Position numbers and translations under genes: made by a program. A stretch of DNA of 64,000 nt from Membranipora membranacea (lineage: Eukaryota; Bryozoa; Gymnolaemata; Cheilostomatida; Membraniporidae): NCBI GenBank assembly GCA_914767715.1, contig OU612066.1, forward strand, positions 9,365,001-9,429,000, written 5' to 3'. Of the stretch, positions 25,101 through 35,900 are shown one piece after another. Numbering within the stretch: position 1 is the stretch's first letter; each line of letters starts with the position of its first letter. The notes under the pieces were generated by a model. The model worked only from the letters and a program-made list of their open reading frames with translations. It ran no database searches and had not been told where the DNA came from.

Positions 25101-26246
25101 GTAAATAAAAATTTTTCATCCAGCATACCCAACAGATCAAAAACACCCCAATGAATTGACAATGCGGGAAGTTTTTAGAAGATGGGTGAAAGTTTGAGTT
25201 CTCAGTTGTTTTAGTTCAGATCTATGATCATATCTGATAATATCATGTATATAATATAGGAAGTTGGCACGCACGGCAGTTATTTCACATTTCTATTGTA
25301 GAAAGAAGCTATATGAACACATAGGACTGCGAAAGTCCAGGCCTGACAAGAGGAAAGGATTTCAAAAATCCATAGTGAACAGTGGTCTTGGGCTGGCTTA
25401 TATTCTATTAGTAGCTCCCAAGGGTGTATATGACATCATAAAAATAGCGAAATATAACCGAGCAGAAGACAAGACAACTCCCCAGGAGAACGATATAGCT
25501 GATTTGGTTTTATACGCTATAGCTACTATGATAGTCATCAGTAACCCTGTCATATACTCATTCCTAACTCCCAGGTGAGGCAGCACATCATAACCTTATA
25601 ATTATGTTATACACTGCTGCCACAAAGGTGTACATTTGTGCATGCTTCATCACAGCTTTGGGTTGCTTCAGCAAAACTATATATTCACAACTTATCTGGA
25701 AAGGGTAAATTTATTTGGCCTGAATATGGAGTTTGAGCTGGTCAAACAGTAGAGTCGGAACAACCCGGAATGCGGCTGAATTGGAAGAAAATTGATCAAC
25801 CTCGGAATCCCTCTCAAACAGAGACCATAATATTAACCTAACTTATCTGTTTCTGATCTTTCAGATTTGCCAAGTTTGTGGAGCAGCATTCCCAGCATAG
25901 TAACCTCAGCAATTTCAGCTCAAGAAATCCTCTCAACAAAATGGGGAGTCTATTTTCCCTAATATCTAATATAGACTCTAAACCGACAAAAAGGCTCTCA
26001 GTGCGGAGGTATTCTGTGCCTAGCCTTTTTGAGCAGAGACAACGAGTTACAAAAACAAAAATAATGGAGGCACCATTACTCGAAACCTGTCTGGAAATGA
26101 GTCCCGAGAAAATCTGTTTTGAGCAAAACATAGAAATGTATCCGAAGATTACGGAGGATCTCCCAATCTTCAGGAGAATATCAACTACTGGAAAAAATCT
26201 TAATGAAGCGGGAGCTAGAACTTTAGGGCAGTATGCCACTCTGTGA
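22130..26246 (+). CDS. Rhodopsin-like (class A) orphan GPCR
   Basis: Six exons, 22130-22378, 22701-22879, 24270-24448, 24691-24868, 25260-25574 and 25865-26246, join with consistent phases to 493 aa. Seven hydrophobic segments can be followed. TM1 includes ILGYIWITIAVIGFMLNIAQ; TM2 is SLAVVDLQVCC with a downstream Pro. TM3 ends in IAVSRYIAVSHPLR, so the DRY box is SRY. TM4 is LAVLAWIVTVALVVPVVSV, TM5 is SILFFIAPLLIMSASYASV, and TM7 carries NPVIYSFLTP (NPxxY). Cysteines in the loop after TM2 and in extracellular loop 2 (LYCVKKVQIC) could form the usual disulfide. TM6 is atypical, with no CWxP; it reads GLGLAYILLVAPKGVYDI. N-glycosylation sites occur in the N-terminus (NQNLS) and loop 2. The first ATG in frame is used; TTG at 22121 is not a likely start. 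The ligand is unknown. Intron 2 contains a 20-base C run and a TA-rich microsatellite abutting exon 3. Confidence 0.85.
23308..23327 (+). repeat. Poly-C tract, 20 bases
   Basis: Twenty consecutive C in the second intron of the GPCR gene. Similar runs occur at 10686-10702 (C17), 27274-27289 (C16), 31047-31058 (G12) and 58684-58693 (C10). Long C/G homopolymers are conspicuous in this AT-rich window. Confidence 0.9.
24185..24269 (+). repeat. TA-rich microsatellite at an intron end
   Basis: Imperfect TA/TATT repeats run directly into the acceptor site of GPCR exon 3, replacing the usual pyrimidine tract with alternating T and A. Confidence 0.8.
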
Positions 26247-26904
26247 AAGTAGAGTTCATAACAGTTTCTGACAGCCATACAAATCTCATGCAATCTTTTA
26301 CATCCCAACATCTCTACATATTTTGCAACTATATATATCTCCAAAGGCATCACAACAGGAAAACCAATCGTTGTTGGTTCTAGTCTAAGTTTTCCATGGC
26401 CTTGGCACTAATGGCTTTTGCTTCTAATTTGTGATTTTTTTAACTTACTACCGTCTCAGGTTAGTTATTATACTTTGATACCAAAATTTATACTGGTAAG
26501 GGCTCACTTTGAGTATAAAGTTCATTTGAAACTTGAACTTTAATCTTGACAATCAAATCAAGATAATTCCCAGCAAGAAACGACCATTACATTATCAAGT
26601 TTGCGGTTTTTTTCATGATTATCTGTTTTCTGAAGCTTGTGGGGATTTGAGCATTAACGATTCACAATTAACAACACGCTGACATAATCTAGTCTGACTT
26701 TTATTTATTGATTTTGGCAGTGTATGGTATCAAAATGAGCGTAATAAGTAATCCTATCAAAATAAGGAAAAAAACTACAGTCACAACTGACGGGGAATCT
26801 GTCAACAAACTAATCTAGCCAACTCAAGACAAGAGAAAAGTTTACAATAAAATGGAATAAAAACAACATTACAAAACTGGAATACCTGGCAGCGGGTCAG
26901 GCTG
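26247..26904. other. Convergent 3' region, GPCR / SAMM50
   Basis: About 650 bases between two convergent genes. It holds the 3' untranslated regions of both and an imperfect hairpin near 26515-26543 (AAAGTTCA arms) with no target-site duplication. No coding exon is seen. Confidence 0.5.
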
Positions 26905-29900
26905 TCAATCTCCGACACTGATTCCGAACTGGAAACCCGGATGCACCTGAAATATGACAACAGAAACGAGCTACATCAAACGATGCTATAATTCTACATA
27001 GCAAGTACATGACAGGTTGTGCATAGGAGATTTTATGCTGGCAAAGCTAGACTTGGTTTGTTGACATTGGAAAGGTCAGACATATAAAAGGCTAATAAAG
27101 CATGCTATGCATTAACCAATAATTAACAGTAATGTACATGTATTAATATAACTGCTGCTACAAGGTCATCGGGAATGTAAAATCCAATAATACCAAAGAT
27201 GGGTTTACGTAGCAGAGTCAAAATCCTGCTGTGATACTATTGATAGTACAATGATAAAATTAAAATACATTGACCCCCCCCCCCCCCCCGGGTCAGAGTC
27301 CCTCCAAACCAGAGAAAGAAAGCAACAAACTTGTCATGAGTCATGATATTGGTATATTCATCAGCCTTTAATAAACTTTAAAATATGGGGAACATGAGGG
27401 AAGAGAACTATTATCCTTAGGTCATATAACTGAAAGGTCAAACAGATGTTAGTTCAGTGCTAGTAAAATTCCAACATCATCCATATGCACTTCCAAGCTA
27501 CAAACTCCAGTGACTGAATGAATAGAGAACGTCTTAGTTTGGAATTAGATGTTCATAGAGTGATATTATTATGATACCAATACTACCTTATCCTGAGATT
27601 GATGCCAGGCTGGTATGCAGTAATTCAGTTCTAATTTAACTATTCCTAGAAAGTTTGTGACAAGTCCTACACCATATGTGAGCCGTGTAGTATCTCGGTG
27701 TAGTTTTACTCTCTCTGACATGGTAGATTCTGCAATTAAAACTTAAATCTGTAGCGTCCTTAAAATACTTAGTGTTTAGAAGAACAGTCTATTCATAATT
27801 CTGCTAAGAGCACACAACTCCAGTTCAATATTTTTCACATTGTATCAGTAGAAGGCTAAGGGTTCGCAGGTACTTTATGTATGTTAGTCCCACATTACAT
27901 AGATGGCTGAGACATGATCTGGGTTAGTCACTATCTCGGTGAACAAGATCTCAGAGCTCTAGGTTTTGTGGTATTGACCTTTGTGGTATGATGCGGGTCC
28001 CTACTTTCAGAGAATATAGACTTAAGATTAGTTGCTGTATAAATCATGCTATACAACATTATTTAAAGAAACAGAATTAAAATTCAGTAATGCATCATTA
28101 AAGCCATAGTGAAATTATCAGGCTTTTGGTATCATTCAAGTGTACTCTGCCTAATTTAGAATACTACACTAGTTTCGTAATCGGCATTTGGTCCAGTCTC
28201 AACTGATTTTCACCCAAAAACCTGGGAAGGTACTACAACTGTACCATTTCCCCTCTATACATGTTTATTGAAAATAGTACCTTTTCAGTAAATTCTTATC
28301 TCAAGTTTGAGTGGAAACTCATCATAACTGGGCCTTATACTTCATAATACCAACATCTCATTCTTTCACAATCACTTAAATCTATAGTAGCGCTTTTGGG
28401 ATTGTGATATTTGATTGGGTAATTAAACAGAATCACATGCCAGCAATCATATTTTTCAAAGATTTTGACCAACTGCAGGTGCACCATGATCTGAAATTTG
28501 GGTATTTCATACATATTTTTATGTTATAGAGCGATAAAGAGGGGACAACCTTAGTGTTTGAGAAAAGTTGAAGTGAATTGTCACTTTAGTAAAGCTAATG
28601 ATTTCAACTATGACCATGGGCTATGGCTATTTGAAAGGTTGCTATGGTGCTCTTAATGATACTGAGACCTTCAATACGACACCAATATGGGGAGGCGCTA
28701 CTATAGCTTAAAATAACACTGGCAATTCTGTATCCCTCCCAGAGGTGTTATGTAGTAGCCTTGTCACGTGACCGTTTTCTTGTTTTAAAACAAATGGCCA
28801 TGTGACAAGGTTAGTTATGTAGAAGGGGTGGGGTATGTAGAGTCCCTGCTCACCTGAGGACCATTGCTGAGCATTACCAGCGTTAACGAATAGCTGAGTT
28901 CTGAATCTGTCTAGTATTCCTCCTCTTACACCCGGTAAGGGTAAGAGTAAGTGTGCTCCAGCCCGCCAGTAGAAATCAGATCCTAGTGCATTCTCTACAA
29001 TACGTTAGGTACTCGAATATATAAAGCATGACTGCCTCCTACCCAAGCATGAGTCTATTATAGCCTGATATACATTCCATCAGAGGAGCCATGATGGGTC
29101 TGGAACACAACGCTTTATGAAAGATTTCATGTCCCTGGGATCAAGACTTAAACTAAGACTACAGTAATGAGTTAGTTACTAGAAAGGTAGCGATGAGATC
29201 AAGTTACATTTTAAGTCACTGCCATACCACTGGCATACCGGCGCAAAGGAGGTGCAACTCCAAATGCATTCAATTCTTGATCTAGGAGGTATGGATTGAT
29301 AGTGTACATGAAGAACTTGAGAAAGGGTCATGAAGGACACTGATCAATACCAACAGTCTGATAAGACAATATGGTTCCATCACTGATACAGAAAACTAGG
29401 ATAACATGGGGATCGTACCTTGTTGTCTTGGTCCTATTCCTTTATACTCAAAGCCTCGTAATGACTGAGGTCCTCCCAGATAGAATTTATCCATGATTGA
29501 TAGCGGCTGTGGTTTGGATAGACTAAAGAGATTCAGCGGCTGGACATGACCCACGCTGGCACCGACCTGTACCACCTGTAATTCAGAAATATAGTTTAAA
29601 AATAGGTGAATTGGATAGAATTTATGTTCAAACACTTGTAGAATCTGTCTGATTCCTTCTTCTGTGCAACTCGATAGATTACAAATCACTAGAGGACAAA
29701 CAAGAGTCTCAATCCAGCATCTGAATTAGTATGTTACTAGTCTATCATTTATTGATGGCAAATTGTCATGTGATGACTGTATTTGGATTACTGTACAGGT
29801 GGAAAAGATTCATCGCGATTTGCTGAGTTAGCTGCTAATAAGATGGAAATGCAGCGATTCAGTCCAGACAACTTTGTGCAGTATGATGAGTTAAGGAGAG

Positions 29901-32900
29901 CACATCCGTCCCGTCTTTATTCACTGCCTGTTAAGTCAGGTATAGTCCCCTACACCTACACCTATGTCTAATACATACCACTCTGTCTATGAGTTGTTGA
30001 TTGAGTTGTACAGACAATTCTTTAGAGTAGAAGTGAGCGTTGCCTCCTAATCCAGCGAGTTCCTGAGTAAGTTTGACTAAGTGTCCTTTAGTCGGTAATA
30101 ACTGATCGTCTCGGCTATCTTGTCTTAGTTGATACTATAAAAAGGGGACAAAACACCATTGTGTAACCATATCATACATTGAAGCTGGAGTACTGATATC
30201 CAGTTATCATTTAAATCATAATACAATTGGATAAGAAAGGAATGAGAGAGTATGGAAGGAGATATGTATGTGTCCGCAGAGAATCAGAGAGTGACTGCAA
30301 CTGTTTCTGAATTATGAGCATTTAATTACCGGCTATCAAAAGCGGTCATTATTTTTTGGAACACTGGAAAAAGTTAATTTACTAGTTGATAAAAAAGGAA
30401 TTATTTAATGTTTTGAGAGGTCTTATTAATATGATATTTCATAAATGACAAGAAATTTTAGCTCACAGTGCACTCTACTCCCATATCATCATAGAGGTTA
30501 AACAGCTGCTTGCATTCAACAATGAACAGAATAACAATAATCTTCAAAAAACTTAAAAGTTATGCTTGCAAGGCATAGTACAACTGTAAATGAGAGTTGT
30601 TTCCTCTCTGAACTATAACTTCAGGGAGAGGGCAACTCTAAGTTATAACGCTATTTGCCTTCTGAGACCATAGACTTAATATAAAATATATTAAGTCTAT
30701 GTCCGAGACCAATACATGGTGACAAAGGAGCTCTTCATATAAAATTATACGATGACATTTCAAAAATATGGACATACTTATAAGCTTAGCTTGGTTTTAG
30801 ATAACGACTTCATTGTCACCGGAATTAGCTGAGAAGGTTGTAGCAAGGAGTATTCCTCCTTGGCTGTATTATGAAAACAACCTTACCTGTACACTAGATT
30901 TTAGTGAGTGACCTGCCTGCTCCCTGACAGCGACTGCTGTTTTATCATTCAACGCCGAAAGTTGTCTCCATACACCTCGCCAGGATAACATGTGATTAAA
31001 AGTGTCGGTGGGTACCTAGAGGAAAATGAAAATTGTGAATAAGATTGGGGGGGGGGGGAATAGAGGAAATATGAAACAGAATAGGCGCGTATATAGATTA
31101 ATCCAGTCTAAATCTTCATGGCGGAGAGAATTATCCCCGTTAGAGTACAGGTGCCGGGACCCATGGTATTCAAGCCGCGCTCTATACCCTTGCCCGCCGA
31201 AATTCCGGCTACTCCTTATATTGAAGAGGCAGAGGGGATCTTGTTACTTCATGTGGGATGTGTAAACGTAGATACATTGGACATAGTACAGTATAATCAG
31301 TTGAGATAATTAAGTAGAGATGTCTCAGCTTAGTTATGTGTTGAACTTACCGTAAGACCGAGGGAAACTCCAGAGCTCCTCTCTTTGTAACCACTGAGAG
31401 CCACCTGCGCTCCATCATCAAATACTGTAGATGTGATTCTAAAACAGCAGATACGAAATGATTACATTCAGAGTCAACTTCAATGATTGGTCAACAACTA
31501 CGTTGGCCAAAAATATTGATGGTAAATGCATCGTATTTTCAAACATTAAAGTGGTCCAGAAAACCTGCGCTATGCAACTCGATCATAGTATAGTTCCCAG
31601 GCAGCGCTCTTACATATTCATTTTAATATTCCAGTCGATAGGGATATGAATATTTCAAGAAAGGGAATCACGAAAAGAATACATCTCCTGAAACATACCA
31701 TGTCACTCTTTCCCTGCATTGTGCACGATGTCAAAATTGTCTCCTACATCATGAACAAATACTGTTGTGAGTTGAAAGTTGAGAAGCTAGATACTATCAC
31801 CTCTATAGCTTTATAGTTCTAATTACGCACACAGGTTCATGATATCTGAACACCTCACTCTGGGTGGTTACTCACGTTGATCCATATCCAGGCCTTAATG
31901 GTTTGTGAAAGATAAGTTCTCTGCCACCATCAGTTATACCCTTAGTAAATACACAGGACGCCTGCTCACCTCGTCCTAATAAATTCAGGTAACGTCCAGT
32001 CAGTTTCTGAAATATAAAGGGTAACACCTCAATATTGCTTTGCATAGTCTGACAACATAAAAGAGATGAGAGCTGTATTTTTATGTAAACTGGCCAATTA
32101 AATGTTTCCAAGTTGACCCCTGCATCTTGATCTGTATCAAATAAGGAACATATCTGGGAACCCATTATGTGAATGGCTTGAGAAAAAAGGTCAATTGCTG
32201 AAACTCTGCCTGATTTGCTTGTAATGGCATATGATTATTAGCCACAGCCCGTCTCATCTCATGGTTTGGCAATGGTTGATGGTGGAAGGCAACCTCCAAC
32301 AACCTGAAAGATTTTGAACACTTAAAATAGAAAAAAAATCAACACAAAGTAAGTTCACATGCTAACAAGTCTATTATAATGACTACTTAAAATACCTAGC
32401 CCTGACTAATCACATTCATCTTTGGGGTATGAATGTACTCTAAATATTCTCAGTGACAACTTGATTAATATGCATCTCGTTTTAGTTAGAGTAAACAATG
32501 GAGATGGCGATAAATTGATTACCATGGACCAGGGACTTCCCATATGTTTTAAGTCTGCAATTAGTGATGAGAACAGGGGTGGATACAAAATGTTGAGGTG
32601 TGGATCCATTGCTTAGAATTCTTTACTGCTATTAGAACCATCACCTCGCTGATGATTTGACAGCGTATCTTGTACCACTAAAAACTTATTTACATCAATT
32701 TTCGGTACAAGTGAAGATTTAAAACACGAAAGGAATGAATAAGTGAATATACAACATTTCGATCATGTCTACGCTCCTGATGAAGCAACATTACTGCAAA
32801 CTACGATAACAACAGAGCCGAACGACTTAGTCGACACTATTAGTTTTGAAGTGTAGATAAAAAGGCTTATCAAAACATCTTAAGAACAAAGTGAATGAAT

Positions 32901-35900
32901 ATATCTGTCTACTACTAGCTTGTAAGCACAAATATTCATTTATCAGTGGCTGTAAAGGTACCAATCTATGGATCAACATGATACTACAGGTGAGCCAGGA
33001 AACTTAGAAATCAGGTGTTCTTTGGTTTCAATATCCTTAGAATCACACTTATCAAGAGAAAGCATGCCAAAACATGGAAAACATAAGCACCTGAAGCAAA
33101 GGGTGATGGGTTATACACGTTATTGGTGCCCTACTAAAACATGTTGAATATTTTTCAGTGTTGGAAATTTGTACCTTTTTATATTTCAATGTTTAGGGTT
33201 CCTCCTCTGCATGGTGTCAGAGGAGAGAGTGAGAGATGTTACCCAGTGGCTTGGAAGCGGGAGCATCAGTGAACTGGAAGGTTTCCTCAGCACAGCTGGA
33301 GAACATTCTCAAATAGTCAGTCATTGGGTGGACTTACCACAAGCCAATAATGGACCTGTGATGGCTTGTTTACTTGAGCCAGTATATCACAGAGTGATAG
33401 GGCTTCCTGTTATTTCAGCTTCATGTATCAGGGGTTCAAGGTGCGGACTGGTGGCACCTTTGGAGATATTACCAGCTCAGCATGCTGCTCTCAGCAAACC
33501 TGTTAGGATTACTGGTGTCAAAAACTTTTCCATCAGAAGGGACGAGCATCGCAAAGCGAAAGTCTTTGTGGACTCCTCAGCAAGAGTGAATGCGATATCT
33601 ACCATATTGGACAACAAGAGGAACACTACTAGCGCTGCAGTTTTCTCCAGCCAGCAGGATGCTGACTCAGTACAGGGTTGGCAGTCAGTCCATATCAGTA
33701 CACTGCCAGATACAAAGTCAATTGCAGGATACATTCTAAACAAAATCAACAACACCAGTGACAGGACCAAGTTTGTTGATGCTCTGGGAAGAGAAGGTGT
33801 AGACTGGAGTGATCACGCCAAGGAGATGGGATCCCTGTCTGCATCAAGTGGCATTCAACCTGATGAAACTGACTCTGAAACCGAACATGAGTATGAAGAC
33901 TGGGTCATTTTAAAATCCTTTGCCGTAAGCAATCCTGGATCTACTATGGAAGCTCTGCAGAGGAGATTTGATACTGAACCAACTGACTGGAAAACATTTG
34001 TGTGCTGTATGACGGGAGGACAGGCCTCACTTCATATATCCATAGCTAAAGATATCCGAGCACTAGTGTTTCTTATCACACTGGAAGGTGCCCAAGACAG
34101 GAGCGAATGTGAATTTCAGCTGCCTTCTTTGCATGAAGCGGCAATGAATGATGACAGCAGTCTACTTGAGTGGTTGCTACAAACTAGTTCTGCACAGGTA
34201 GACAAAATACTTCAAGAAACTGATGAGGAAGGATTCACGGTATTGCAAGCGGCTTGCAGAGTAGGCAGCATTGATGCTGTACAGCTACTGACTTCTGGGA
34301 AGTTAATGGAGAGCACAGTACTTACAGAGCTGGTCACTGAAACTACAAGCCGCGGCGATACAGCCCTACATGTCAGCTTGAAAAGTGATTACCCCCTGAT
34401 TCTCCACGAACTGCTGAAGTCTGCGGACAGAAAGGAGAGGTCCAGACTGATGTCTCTCAAAGACCACGATGGTAAAACATGTGAGGAGGTTACAAGATCA
34501 GATCTTGTGAAGTATAAACTAGCAGCAGCAGTTCTGAAATGTGAGTTATCTTATACTCACAGCAGTTGTATAGATATGATGTTATGCCATTTTGGGAATC
34601 GTCTTATCAAAACACAAGAGCAACAGTAATATATACTAACCAAAGATATAAAAACTGTTTTTATATCTATGATACTAACCCAGAATTTCAAAGCTCTAAA
34701 ATGGTAGAAGCAGCAGCTTGAATATTTTGATTGTTTAACTACAATGATTCAACTACAAACTTTTTCACTTTTCTATTGCAGACCATAGTTGGATAAGTAG
34801 TTTGATGTTTGAAGAGTTCTTCACAAACTATGACTACAGCCTATTGGGCATCGATGTCAGCGAGAAAATGTTGCGCTCCAGACAGTTAAGATCTCAAGAC
34901 CATGATATGATGCAGCATTCACAGCAGAGACTCAGTGAAGAAGGTCATTTGGAAAGAGGCGAAATACATTTCCTAAACTATGACAGTATGGTTTTTCTGA
35001 AAAGTTACGATCTACAAAAAAAGATTGGCAACCAAGCCAAATGTAAGGAGTTTATAGAAAAAGCAGTCGACTACACAAATAAAGTGTTGACTATAATTGA
35101 TGATAGGAGTATCCATGCATTGTCAAACAAGGCCTTATGTCTGATTCGTCAGGATGTTCACACAGATAAGAGGCTAGAAACACTGGCTCACAGGATATTG
35201 GAGATGCAGGTGATGAAAGGAAAACACCACTATATATCAGTGGTTGATTATGCCTTTGCCTACGCAGAGACACTCATCACAGATGAAGCCAGGAGAAGAA
35301 GCAGTGCTATACTCAGAGAAGCCCTAGCAGAGATCCAGGCAATGCCAGACGCAAAATATCTCAGCGCATACTGTGTTTATTTCCATGCAAAGATCCTTAT
35401 TCGTAGAGCACAAGCACAAGCACAGGAGAATAGATCAAGGGTCCCACTGCAAGAGCTAGTTAGGGATGCCTTGGAGTGCCTGATAACTCTAGCCAAACAA
35501 GACATTCCAGAATTCAACTGTGATCTTTGGATATGGCTGGCAGAATTGCAGAATGTACGAGTTAAGCAAAAAGTAGGGCCTGACTTTATGGCACAGTGTA
35601 TAGCCCAATACCAGAGAGAGGTCGGTGTGGATGAGGACGTCAATGTGGATGTAGCATTCTGTATTAACCAGGGTGAGCAGGTGGTGGGCGCCAGAGGCAA
35701 TGAGCCTCGATTCATCAGAAGAATAGGGAAACTTTACCTTCAGCTAGCCTATGACACCAACAACAAAGAGGAAAAGACCAGATTCTACACAAAAGCAGCC
35801 CAGGTTTCAGATCAGCTTGTTTTCAATGTTCCGAGGCCAATATTCATTGCCGTCACAACAACAACTAAAGCGAGAATCGGCATCTGGGCTATAAGGTATT

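Noticed and set aside
30592-30640. Further micro-palindrome (AGAGTTG ... CAACTCT)
   Set aside because: The arms contain several mismatches and there is no 7-8 bp flanking repeat.
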